Below, piece after piece: positions 15,740 through 22,076 of a DNA stretch of 22,076 nucleotides. Each line of letters opens with the position of its first letter. Positions within the stretch are counted from its first letter, which is position 1. Origin of the DNA: Bacilli bacterium (GTDB taxonomy: Bacteria > Bacillota_I > Bacilli_A > RF39 > UBA660); NCBI GenBank assembly GCA_029004695.1, contig JAQVZB010000012.1, positions 1 through 22,076 of the forward strand, written 5' to 3'. A model generated the notes under the pieces. The model did no database searches. It saw nothing but the letters and a program-made list of their open reading frames with translations, and was not told the origin of the DNA. A program made the position numbers and the translations under genes.

Positions 15740-16132
15740 TTATTTAATTTCAATGGTTTTCTTTGTTTCATCTTCATGTTTTTTAGGAACTGTAATTAAT
15801 AATGTACCATTATCAAATTTTGCATCTACTTTTTCTTCATCTACATCTCCTAATGAAAAAGTTCTAGAATATTCACCATAACTTCTTTCTCTTCTGATGT
15901 AATTTTTGTCTTCATCTTTTTCTTCTTTAATTTTTGATGCTTTAATTGTTAAATAATTGTTTTTTAATTCAATATTAATATCTTCTTTATCGAATCCGGG
16001 AATATCCATTTCTATATGATATACATTCTCCTTTTCATAAATATCGCATTTCATATCGTTCCTTTTTGATGAAGTAATAAAAAAGTCATCAAAATCATCA
16101 TTAAAGAAAAAACTTCTTGGAATTAAATTCAT
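15740..16132 (-). CDS. Small heat-shock protein of the Hsp20/alpha-crystallin family
   Basis: 130 residues from the ATG at 16132. I prefer this start because AAAGGAAGTG (16138-16147) lies ahead of it, while the in-frame ATG at 16150 falls at the predicted transcription start. A phenylalanine-rich N-terminal arm (PRSFFFNDDFDDFF) is followed by the alpha-crystallin domain (about 27-120: DIYEKENVYHIEMDIPGFDK, NIELKNNYLTIKAS, YGEYSRTFSLGD, DAKFDNGTLLITVPK). A C-terminal IEI matches the I-x-I anchoring motif. It is an ATP-independent holdase that keeps unfolded proteins soluble. It is a single-gene unit, and a CIRCE-like operator overlaps its promoter, so HrcA repression is expected. Confidence 0.94.
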   Translation of the reverse strand: MNLIPRSFFFNDDFDDFFITSSKRNDMKCDIYEKENVYHIEMDIPGFDKEDINIELKNNYLTIKASKIKEEKDEDKNYIRRERSYGEYSRTFSLGDVDEEKVDAKFDNGTLLITVPKKHEDETKKTIEIK

Positions 16133-16156
16133 TAATTCACTTCCTTTCATAATTTT

Positions 16157-16184
16157 ATTATATCATTTTTTTAGCACTTGTCAA
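16157..16184 (-). promoter_or_regulatory. hsp20 promoter
   Basis: On the minus strand consensus TTGACA (16184-16179) and TATAAT (16162-16157) are separated by 16 bases, and TG one base before the -10 makes it extended (TGATATAAT). The -35 lies inside the CIRCE repeat, so bound repressor would block polymerase. Confidence 0.88.
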
Positions 16185-16197
16185 CTACAAGTGCTAA
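16171..16197. promoter_or_regulatory. CIRCE-type HrcA operator upstream of hsp20
   Basis: A perfect 9-bp inverted repeat with a 9-base spacer: TTAGCACTT (16171-16179), N9, AAGTGCTAA (16189-16197). It differs from the classical CIRCE (TTAGCACTC-N9-GAGTGCTAA) only at the innermost base of each arm, and the change is symmetrical. It overlaps the -35 box of the hsp20 promoter. Confidence 0.9.
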
Positions 16198-16211
16198 ATT
16201 TCGACAAATTT

Positions 16212-16238
16212 TTTAACCTAAATTTAATTTAGGTTAAA
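16212..16238. repeat. Perfect 12-bp hairpin over the stop codon of the 98-residue gene
   Basis: tttaacctaaat (16212-16223) and atttaggttaaa (16227-16238) flank a 3-base loop, and the right arm includes the TAA stop. On the minus strand it is followed by A, not T, residues, so it is not a standard intrinsic terminator. It may protect the 3' end of the three-gene transcript or act with a factor. Confidence 0.6.
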
Positions 16239-16530
16239 TATTGAAGTTTGTTAAGTCATCTATTGTGTTATTAAAGATAAATAATAAGAGTTCTTTATCA
16301 ATTGTACTTAAATTTTGTTCTAAAGTATGGACAGTTCTAAAACATAAATCAGGGCGATAAGTTATAACATTTAATAAATTAATAACACCTAATTCTTTCA
16401 AATACATTAAAACTTCGATCACATTATTTCGCATTACTTCAAAGTTTTCAATTACATCAGGATGCAAAGTTTGTTTTAATAAACTAATTTCTTCTTCAGT
16501 AATATTAAACTGCTCTAGATAGTTCATCAT
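16234..16530 (-). CDS. Hypothetical 98-residue helical protein, last gene of an unknown three-gene operon
   Basis: I do not recognise the family. From the ATG at 16530 (with AGGAG at 16543-16547; a second ATG follows directly) the protein is predicted all helical, acidic and soluble. The central part (EVLMYLKELGVINLLNVITY, then RPDL, about residues 41-64) recalls the helix-loop unit seen several times in the upstream 683-residue protein. This suggests a related fold or a partner. It overlaps the upstream gene by 26 bases in another frame, typical of translational coupling. The open frame extends back to a TTG at 16557, which lacks a ribosome site. Its C-terminal IDDLTNFNI is identical to a nine-residue stretch of the nearby gltX product, also largely at DNA level. 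Confidence 0.7.
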   Translation of the reverse strand: MMNYLEQFNITEEEISLLKQTLHPDVIENFEVMRNNVIEVLMYLKELGVINLLNVITYRPDLCFRTVHTLEQNLSTIDKELLLFIFNNTIDDLTNFNI

Positions 16531-18556
16531 CGTTCTTTTCAACTCCTGTTCTTTCAACTAAGTTTTTAATAAAGATAAATTCTTTTTCTTCTAAAGTTGA
16601 ATTATATACTAAGGCATATAGTAAGGCTTTTTTTTCATTAAAACCATCTGCCATCAATAGTTTAAAAACTCTGAAAACTTTTAGCCTAGATATTATCTGC
16701 GTATCAAATATTAGTTCCAATTTTCTTTTTAATAATGCAAGTGGTGAATTAGAATAAATGGCTGGTCTATTCGCTTCATCAATTAATTCCATAATTGGAT
16801 AATCACTTTTTATAATATTGATTTCGGGCTCATTAATAATACTATCATCATTTTTAATATATTCTTTTAACTGATTAAATTCTTGGAATGATAATTTAGA
16901 ATCATCTTCAAAGCTACAATTCATTAATCTTTGATACTCAATATTAATATTTTCCCAAACCGGCATTTTATTTTTATGAGCATAATAGATTCTTTTAATT
17001 ATTAATGTCTTTAATATTTTCCCGGAATTTTCATCATTAATATGTATAAACTCATTTAAACCCACTTCGATAAATTGATCAATCTTAGATGCTAAATCAA
17101 TACTATTTAAGATAGTATAACAAGAATTTTTTTCTTCAAAAAATGATTTTAAATCAAAACTATATAGTCTTAAAATATCTAAATTTTTTTTAATTAATCC
17201 TGAATATCTATTAAAAGAATATTGATTATTCAGAGAAAGATTACATTTATCAATTAAAATACTAATATCAGCGCCATAATTTATAAGCAATTCGATATTA
17301 GATAATAAATTCTCATTATCTATATGTAAAAAATTAATATCCTTATCGATAATATTATTGATTGCAACATTATATTGTTTAAATATTTTAGCGTTTTCAA
17401 CAAAATTTCGGCATCCTTGTTCGCTAAACATCGTAGTAGCATTATTAACTATTTTGAATAGTTCTCCCCCAGCACTTTTTATCCCAAAATAATTATAAAG
17501 CGTGCTAAGTATTAATTCAATTCTTTGTTTAGATGATTTTGTTAAAATAAAAATCAAAGAATAAATATTATTTGTTTTAATTTTAGATAGTATTACTTTA
17601 TTTTCTTCTTTTAAATACTTTGCAAATTTATCAATTTTACTTAAATCTTCATTGGCTAATTGTGTTTTTAATTTTTCTTCTAAAATATCATAATTATAAC
17701 CTAAATAAGATAATATTTCTTTTAATTTTTGAATATGTTCAGCATCTACTAACTTGTCGGACGGTTTCTTCTTTTTTAAATTAACTGAACTGAATATATC
17801 TTGAAAAGGATCAGAATCTTCAAAATTTAAAGGCGTAATCTCTATTTCTTCAATTTTTTCTTCTTTATCATAATCTTCAATAATTCTTTCCGTAACTATT
17901 ACTTGTTCAGGTTCTTCTTTAGATTCAACAGGAGTCAAATTTATAGTAATATTAGGTTTAGCTATCTGACTTTCTTTTATTCCAGTATATATTTCGCTAA
18001 ATTTTCGAGCATTAAATTCATTAACAAAAGTAAATATTTTATCCAAATTATTTTCAGCATCTTTAGGCGTTTCATTACGAACAATGTTTTCTAATATATC
18101 ATAATCTTTATCAGAAAATAACTCCTCATTTTGGACAATTCCTAGAATTTTGTGGTAATCTGACATTTGATTTCGGTTTTTTTCTTTTGTATTTTTAATG
18201 TTATATTCATTTTTAGAAATAGTTATATTAATTAATTCTTTTAATTCTTCTAAATTTAATAATTGACTTTTATTTAATGTTAATTTAGTTTGATTTTGTT
18301 TAGCTAATTCTGCTAAACCTTTAATAAATTTAATATTACCTAAAAAAATATTGCGAGCCTCAAGTGGTTCTAAATTATTTACTAAATTATTAAGAATATC
18401 TTCTTTTAAATTAATAATATCTTCAGGATGGTTAAAATTATTTAAAAAGGTATTTAATTCGGTATTATCAAATGCCAATTGTTGAATTTGACTATTATCT
18501 AATGTAGATAAAGCCGGCTTAATAATACTAATTAAAAGTTCTTTTCCTGACAGCAT
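16505..18556 (-). CDS. Hypothetical 683-residue helical-repeat protein, unknown family
   Basis: No known family is apparent. It has no signal peptide or membrane segment. Residues 1-200 are helical and Leu/Asn/Glu rich. Residues about 205-265 form an acidic, Pro-containing linker (EEPEQ, DYDKEEKIEEIEI, FEDSDPFQDIF). Residues about 270-510 contain a recurring unit of the form hydrophobic helix, Y/G-x-D/N turn, second helix: KEILSYLGYNYDILEE (279-294), AKIFKQYNVAINNIID (389-404), NIELLINYGADISILID (420-436), NLDILRLYSFDLKSFFE (458-474) and KIDQFIEVGLNEFIHIN (491-507). The later copies are spaced 32-38 residues apart, as in an alpha-solenoid. The C-terminal part resumes as an ordinary helical domain (about 600-675). 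The ATG has AGGAGGAA upstream, 26 bases after the 462-residue gene. Its length and clean codons argue for a real, expressed gene. Confidence 0.75.
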   Translation of the reverse strand: MLSGKELLISIIKPALSTLDNSQIQQLAFDNTELNTFLNNFNHPEDIINLKEDILNNLVNNLEPLEARNIFLGNIKFIKGLAELAKQNQTKLTLNKSQLLNLEELKELINITISKNEYNIKNTKEKNRNQMSDYHKILGIVQNEELFSDKDYDILENIVRNETPKDAENNLDKIFTFVNEFNARKFSEIYTGIKESQIAKPNITINLTPVESKEEPEQVIVTERIIEDYDKEEKIEEIEITPLNFEDSDPFQDIFSSVNLKKKKPSDKLVDAEHIQKLKEILSYLGYNYDILEEKLKTQLANEDLSKIDKFAKYLKEENKVILSKIKTNNIYSLIFILTKSSKQRIELILSTLYNYFGIKSAGGELFKIVNNATTMFSEQGCRNFVENAKIFKQYNVAINNIIDKDINFLHIDNENLLSNIELLINYGADISILIDKCNLSLNNQYSFNRYSGLIKKNLDILRLYSFDLKSFFEEKNSCYTILNSIDLASKIDQFIEVGLNEFIHINDENSGKILKTLIIKRIYYAHKNKMPVWENINIEYQRLMNCSFEDDSKLSFQEFNQLKEYIKNDDSIINEPEINIIKSDYPIMELIDEANRPAIYSNSPLALLKRKLELIFDTQIISRLKVFRVFKLLMADGFNEKKALLYALVYNSTLEEKEFIFIKNLVERTGVEKNDDELSRAV

Positions 18557-18582
18557 AATTTCTTCCTCCTTTTTAATTCTAC

Positions 18583-19971
18583 TTATTTTTTTAATATATT
18601 TTGTTCTTTTTCTTTATACTCTAAAACTCTTTTTTTAACAATATCATAAGTCTCAATATAATCTCTTAAATCTCCAACCATATTTTTATATTCAATTTCA
18701 TATAGCCCTTTATTCTCGTGATATTTTTTTAATAATTGTTTAAAGAAAATCAAGTTTAATCTTAAAGTTTCTGATATATAAGCTAAGGTAATTTTATTTT
18801 TTTCATAAGAGTCTTCTTCATTAACGTATTTTTCGTGTAAAACGGAAATTTCGGTTAACCTTGTTGTATCATCTTCGCCATAACTTTTTAATAATTCTAT
18901 TTCTTCAATAATAATTTCTTGAATTCTTTCTATTAACAAAGTATCTTCATCTTTTAGTTTTTTATCATTTTCAATAGATTTTGATTCTGCCTTATTAATT
19001 TCGGTTTCCTTTACAGTTACTTTTGTGGCTTTCATTCTAGATATTTCTAATAATTTTTCACAGATAATTATCGCTTGTTCTTTTATTTCAAACGAAATTT
19101 CTTTTTGTTCTGAGATAATTTTATCATAGGCAATTATTTCTCTTTCCAGCATTAAACATACTATAGCGTTTTGAATTATTACATAAGGCATTTCAATTTG
19201 TTTAGCTGTTTCATCAATTCTTAATAAAACATTATCGATACTAATTGCTAAATTCTTTGATAAAAATAGTTCTTGCACTTCTTTTAATGTTTTTCCATAT
19301 TTTTGTTTTTTTCTTTCAACAATTAGTCGATATTTATCAAGTACTTTTTCATCTTCATCCTTAGATATTCCTTTATTAATAACTAAACTATAATTTAATT
19401 TTCCTACTTCTTTTTTAATAGCCATTTTAGTTGGTAAGTCAAATCCGCATTTATTGAGCATATCATTAAAAGTATTCATATCAAAAATAGGTTTACTCAA
19501 TTCTCCACCTTTAAATTTGCTAATATATTTATTATAAGATTCAAGTATTTCTTCCAATGAAGAAATATGATTTTTTTGTTCATTTTTATATTGAGTTATA
19601 TAATTTGATATTTGAAATGTTATTTTTTTTATTTCTTCCATAGCTTCATTATATTGAGGTGCTTCTGTAAGATTACCATGAGTATAAGTTATTTCTTGAT
19701 ATAACTTTATTATTTCTTTATTTCTAGAAAAACTTTCAGTTAATGTTAATATATCTTCTTCTCCCATTTCTTCTAATAATTTACTATAATCTTGATCATT
19801 TATTTTAATTATATCATCTGTGGATAATTTATCATCAGTAATATCATATTTAAACAAAATATTTTCAATAGCTAAAACGGCATTTTTATTTCTTTCTACT
19901 TCAGTGATTAAAGAAGTGGTTGTTGTTATTCTTTTTGTTAATTCATCTAATAATGTTTGGATTGGCTTCAA
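18583..19971 (-). CDS. Hypothetical 462-residue coiled-coil-rich protein, first gene of an unknown operon
   Basis: Not recognised. It is soluble and highly charged, with long Glu/Lys/Ile-rich helical stretches likely to form coiled coils (about 110-155, 205-245, 280-345 and 395-460) and no membrane segment or catalytic motif that I can see. The start is best placed at TTG, 19971. The longer in-frame GTG at 19980 lies inside AAAGAGGTGATC (19975-19986), which is almost the perfect anti-16S complement and so is the ribosome site, not the start. It has its own good promoter, is followed after 26 bases by the 683-residue gene and then by the 98-residue gene, and is divergent from the nuclease gene. 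A scaffold or filament-like partner of the 683-residue protein is one possibility, but only a guess. Confidence 0.75.
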   Translation of the reverse strand: MKPIQTLLDELTKRITTTTSLITEVERNKNAVLAIENILFKYDITDDKLSTDDIIKINDQDYSKLLEEMGEEDILTLTESFSRNKEIIKLYQEITYTHGNLTEAPQYNEAMEEIKKITFQISNYITQYKNEQKNHISSLEEILESYNKYISKFKGGELSKPIFDMNTFNDMLNKCGFDLPTKMAIKKEVGKLNYSLVINKGISKDEDEKVLDKYRLIVERKKQKYGKTLKEVQELFLSKNLAISIDNVLLRIDETAKQIEMPYVIIQNAIVCLMLEREIIAYDKIISEQKEISFEIKEQAIIICEKLLEISRMKATKVTVKETEINKAESKSIENDKKLKDEDTLLIERIQEIIIEEIELLKSYGEDDTTRLTEISVLHEKYVNEEDSYEKNKITLAYISETLRLNLIFFKQLLKKYHENKGLYEIEYKNMVGDLRDYIETYDIVKKRVLEYKEKEQNILKK

Positions 19972-19974
19972 TAT

Positions 19975-19986
19975 GATCACCTCTTT
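19975..19986 (-). promoter_or_regulatory. Start-deciding ribosome binding site of the 462-residue gene
   Basis: AAAGAGGTGATC on the minus strand lacks one G relative to the full complement of the 16S 3' end. It covers the upstream GTG and leaves TTG at 19971 as the correctly spaced start. Confidence 0.75.
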
Positions 19987-19996
19987 ACTATAAGTA

Positions 19997-20025
19997 ATTT
20001 TACCATACTATTATTTAACATTCAA
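19997..20025 (-). promoter_or_regulatory. Promoter of the unknown three-gene operon
   Basis: On the minus strand TTGAAT (20025-20020) and TAAAAT (20002-19997) are separated by 17 bases, with an extended -10 TG (TGGTAAAAT). The leader before the SD is very short. Confidence 0.75.
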
Positions 20026-20037
20026 ATAAAATCTATC

Positions 20038-20067
20038 TTTACAAGTGACATATAAATGATTTAAAAT
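20038..20067 (+). promoter_or_regulatory. Probable promoter of the nuclease gene
   Basis: TTTACA (20038-20043) and TAAAAT (20062-20067) are separated by 18 bases, 24 bases before the ATG. The box is back-to-back with the divergent operon promoter; the two -35 boxes are about 12 bases apart, so they may compete. Confidence 0.55.
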
Positions 20068-20091
20068 AAGATAAAATAATAAGAGGTTATT

Positions 20092-20862
20092 ATGAAAACA
20101 TTATTTAAAAAAGCTATTTTTTTCTTATTATGTTTTAATCTCTTTTTTGTATATGTAAATGCTGAAAATATTGATAGTGTTATATTTAAAAAATGTATTG
20201 ATGGAGATACTGCAATATTCACTTTAAATAATGAAGAAATTAAAGTAAGATTTTTAGCTATAGACACTCCCGAAACGGTTCATCCCAATAAAGAAAAAGA
20301 TCCTATTGGAGTATTAGCTAGTGAGTATACATGTAATAAAATTAAGAATGCTAAAAAGATAATATTAGAATATGATGAAGCCAGTTCTAAATATGATAAG
20401 TATAATCGATTTTTAGCTTGGGTATGGATAGATGATTATTTACTACAAGAAGAACTAATTAATTTAGGATATGCTAAACTCGATTATCTTTATGGCGATT
20501 ATAAATATATCGAGGAATTATTTGAGTTAGAGGACTTATCGAAAGAAAAAAAAATAGGCATTTGGAGTGCTAATGATCTAATTTATAAAGTAGAATTTTA
20601 TATTGATGAGAAAATAATTACTAAAGAAGTATATGAAAATGATAAAATTAATTACTTTGAACCTTATAAAAAAGGTTATCAATTTATTGGTTGGAATTAT
20701 AATAATAAACTTTTTGATTTTGATACTAGAATTAAAAGTGATATTAAATTAAAAGCTATATTTGAAAAAAATATTACTAATTCAGAAATAGTAATATTTA
20801 TATTATTGATATTAGCATATCTTATTAATAAAAAAGGTATAAAAAAGAAATTGAAGAAATAA
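20092..20862 (+). CDS. Secreted, membrane-anchored Staphylococcal-nuclease-like protein with an InlB-type repeat
   Basis: 256 residues in four parts. A signal peptide (1-24, KK then FFLLCFNLFFVYVNA) is followed by a thermonuclease (SNase) domain (about 28-160). That domain has DGDT (37-40), R53 and D58 in VRFLAIDTPE, E61 and R106 in KYNRFLAWVW, matching the Ca2+ and catalytic residues of S. aureus nuclease. Residues about 165-226 read like one InlB B/Listeria-Bacteroides repeat (VEFYID, KGYQFIGWNYN, DFDTRI, IKLKAIFEK). A C-terminal helix (about 231-246) with a basic KKGIKKKLKK tail makes a stop-transfer anchor. It would cleave DNA or RNA outside the cell while tethered, useful for nucleotide scavenging. 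The ribosome site is AAGAGG, 5 bases before ATG. The nuclease call is firm; the repeat call is moderate. Confidence 0.9.
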   Translation: MKTLFKKAIFFLLCFNLFFVYVNAENIDSVIFKKCIDGDTAIFTLNNEEIKVRFLAIDTPETVHPNKEKDPIGVLASEYTCNKIKNAKKIILEYDEASSKYDKYNRFLAWVWIDDYLLQEELINLGYAKLDYLYGDYKYIEELFELEDLSKEKKIGIWSANDLIYKVEFYIDEKIITKEVYENDKINYFEPYKKGYQFIGWNYNNKLFDFDTRIKSDIKLKAIFEKNITNSEIVIFILLILAYLINKKGIKKKLKK

Positions 20863-20879
20863 AATAATTATGATATAAT
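20851..20879 (+). promoter_or_regulatory. Promoter of the right-end membrane-protein gene
   Basis: TTGAAG (20851-20856) and consensus TATAAT (20874-20879) are separated by 17 bases, with an extended -10 (TGATATAAT). The -35 overlaps the last codons of the nuclease gene, and AAAGGAGTG follows at about 20892 before the ATG at 20908. Confidence 0.85.
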
Positions 20880-20907
20880 TTTTTTATAATAAAAAGGAGT
20901 GTAAAAA

Positions 20908-22076
20908 ATGAATAATGAAGAAAATAATTATGAATTACCTAAAAAAATAGATGAGGTAAATAATAATCAAGTACCTAATAATGAAAATATATTTAATAAT
21001 GCTATGCCTACACAACCAATTATACAAGAAAAAAATCAAGAAAATATTGATAATTTAACAGTAAAAGAAGAACCAACTTTTGATCTTAATATTAATACTC
21101 AAAATGCTTTTTCAGATCAAAATGAATTTCAAATAAATAATGAAATACAAAATAATCCAACTCCATTAACTACTCTTGAACCAACTTTAACACCTAATAT
21201 TCCAGGAATTAATGAAGAGCCATTTATAGCTCAACAGCCTCAAATAAGTGATAATGATGTCTTTCCCGTTCCTATATCTAACATTTTAGAAGAAAAAACA
21301 ATAGTAGAGCAACCTATTAATACTACTCCTCAATCGGTTATAGTTAATCAATCTCAAAGCGATCTTGTTACTCCTACTCCTGAACCAGTTTCAATACCTA
21401 ATGTTCCAGGAATTAATGAAGAACCAGTTGTAATTCAGCAACCTCAAATAATTGATAATACCATTATAGAGCAGCCTATTAATACTACTCCTAACTCTGA
21501 GCTAACTGAACAATCTCAGAACAATCTTGTTACTCCTGCTTCTGAACCAACTGTAATTCAAGAACCTAATGAACAAGAAGTGAAATTGGAAAAAAAGATA
21601 GTTATTGAAGAACCAGTAATAAAAGAAAAAGAAAAGGGAAATGCAATAGTTGGCTTTTTTGCTTTATTAATTATTTTAGGTGCCATTCTAGCTGCGTTTT
21701 GGTATTTTATATCTGAAGGAATAATTAAAATGCCAGATAATATAAAATTACCTGACGGTATAAAATTGCCTTTTAAAGAAGCAAACACAACTACGACCAC
21801 TAAAGCTGCTCAGCAACTTGTTATTAATTATGGATTATATAAAGAATCAGAACCTAGTACTTGCCCAAATAAACCTGTATCTTTAATAATTAATGAAGAT
21901 AAAACATTTTTATTTACTAGTATAACTTTTGATACTGTAAATAATACTTGTGCTAGTAATGAAATACCGGGTACATATATATTAAATAATGATAATATTT
22001 CCTTAACACAAAATAATGGAGAAACAATTGTAATTAATGTTGCAAACGAAGATGGAAAACTAATTCTTTCTGTACC
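20908..22076 (+). CDS. Repeat-rich single-pass membrane protein, 3' end cut by the window
   Basis: An open frame of 389 codons runs off the right edge without a stop, so the protein is partial. Residues 1-244 have no signal peptide and are rich in Asn, Gln, Glu, Pro and Thr, of low complexity, with an imperfect tandem repeat whose units begin EPTLTPNIPGINEEP (91) and EPVSIPNVPGINEEP (159). A single membrane helix lies at about 246-268 (AIVGFFALLIILGAILAAFW), preceded by a charged segment (EKEKGN). This suggests N-in, C-out topology. The outer part has a Thr-rich linker (NTTTTTKAAQ) and a beta-rich domain with two Cys (STCPNKP and NTCASNE) that may form a disulfide. No family is recognised. 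It has its own strong promoter and a good ribosome site. Confidence 0.85.
   Translation, partial: MNNEENNYELPKKIDEVNNNQVPNNENIFNNAMPTQPIIQEKNQENIDNLTVKEEPTFDLNINTQNAFSDQNEFQINNEIQNNPTPLTTLEPTLTPNIPGINEEPFIAQQPQISDNDVFPVPISNILEEKTIVEQPINTTPQSVIVNQSQSDLVTPTPEPVSIPNVPGINEEPVVIQQPQIIDNTIIEQPINTTPNSELTEQSQNNLVTPASEPTVIQEPNEQEVKLEKKIVIEEPVIKEKEKGNAIVGFFALLIILGAILAAFWYFISEGIIKMPDNIKLPDGIKLPFKEANTTTTTKAAQQLVINYGLYKESEPSTCPNKPVSLIINEDKTFLFTSITFDTVNNTCASNEIPGTYILNNDNISLTQNNGETIVINVANEDGKLILSV
21178..21600 (+). repeat. In-frame tandem repeat within the right-end gene
   Basis: Copy 1 spans 21178-21381 (68 codons) and copy 2 spans 21382-21543 (54 codons). Copy 2 lacks 14 codons (the stretch encoding DVFPVPISNILEEK) that are present in copy 1. 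A third copy starts at 21544 with EPTVIQEP and soon diverges. Shared blocks include PGINEEP, QQPQI, EQPINTTP and NLVTP or DLVTP. All length differences keep the frame. Confidence 0.8.

Noticed and set aside
16505..16557. A frameshift joining the 683-residue and 98-residue genes into one protein
   Set aside because: The first frame ends cleanly at TAA, the second has its own ATG pair with AGGAG upstream, and there is no slippery run in the overlap. Coupled separate genes fit better.
20092..20163. Lipoprotein signal in the nuclease (FLLC near residues 11-14)
   Set aside because: The residue before Cys is Leu, not Gly/Ala/Ser, and the Cys lies inside the hydrophobic core. An ordinary signal peptide ending VNA fits better.
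1..22076. parS sites or DnaA-box clusters near parAB
   Set aside because: I looked for TGTTTCACGTGAAACA-like palindromes and TTATCCACA clusters and saw none, so there is no support for an origin in this window.
1..22076. Use of TGA as a Trp codon (Mycoplasma code)
   Set aside because: All recognisable proteins run full length with TGG for Trp, and the DUF951 gene ends at TGA.
1..22076. CRISPR array, insertion sequence, tRNA or rRNA
   Set aside because: No spaced direct repeats, transposase motifs, tRNA cloverleaf or rRNA-like GC-rich tract was seen on either strand.

Overview
The window is a compact, very AT-rich bacterial chromosome segment. Housekeeping genes are of Firmicutes/Tenericutes type, with Gram-positive Shine-Dalgarno sites, extended -10 promoters and U-tract terminators. 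TGA is used as a stop (the DUF951 gene) and Trp is encoded by TGG, so this is not a code-4 Mycoplasma. The best guess, by inference only, is an uncultured small-genome Bacilli/Mollicutes-like lineage (RF39, Acholeplasma or Erysipelotrichia relatives). No gene-free stretch exceeds about 170 bases, and I saw no tRNA, rRNA, IS element or CRISPR array.

Region 1 (1-5636, minus strand) is one tightly packed operon: parA-parB-mscS-DUF951-abgT-like transporter-VTE5-like kinase-VTE6-like kinase. It ends in a hairpin terminator at the left edge. ParA/ParB with MscS and DUF951 is the classic origin-proximal neighbourhood of Firmicutes. The two terminal kinases look like an isoprenoid-alcohol salvage pair. 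Divergent from parA is a lone fabK (enoyl-ACP reductase II) on the plus strand.

Region 2 (6660-10495, minus) is tilS-ftsH with overlapping ends, followed by a small membrane-protein gene with a strong GC-rich terminator that looks acquired. FtsH carries an extra C-terminal helical motif resembling the Rho N-terminal (SAP-like) fold.

Region 3 (10503-15690, minus) holds rplM-rpsI, with a strong promoter, a structured 5' leader and a terminator. It is flanked by an orphan 213-residue gene downstream and by gltX plus a DUF2079 membrane protein upstream.

Region 4 (15703-16197, minus) is an hsp20 gene whose -35 box lies inside a CIRCE-type inverted repeat, so HrcA control is expected.

Region 5 (16212-20025, minus) is a three-gene operon of proteins I cannot assign: 462, 683 and 98 residues, acidic, helical and cytosolic. 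Two of them share an alpha-helical repeat-like motif. This is the best candidate in the window for an undescribed system. Region 6 (20038-22076, plus) diverges from it and encodes two surface proteins: a secreted Staphylococcal-nuclease-like enzyme with an InlB/Listeria-Bacteroides-type repeat and a C-terminal anchor, and a repeat-rich single-pass membrane protein that runs off the right end.
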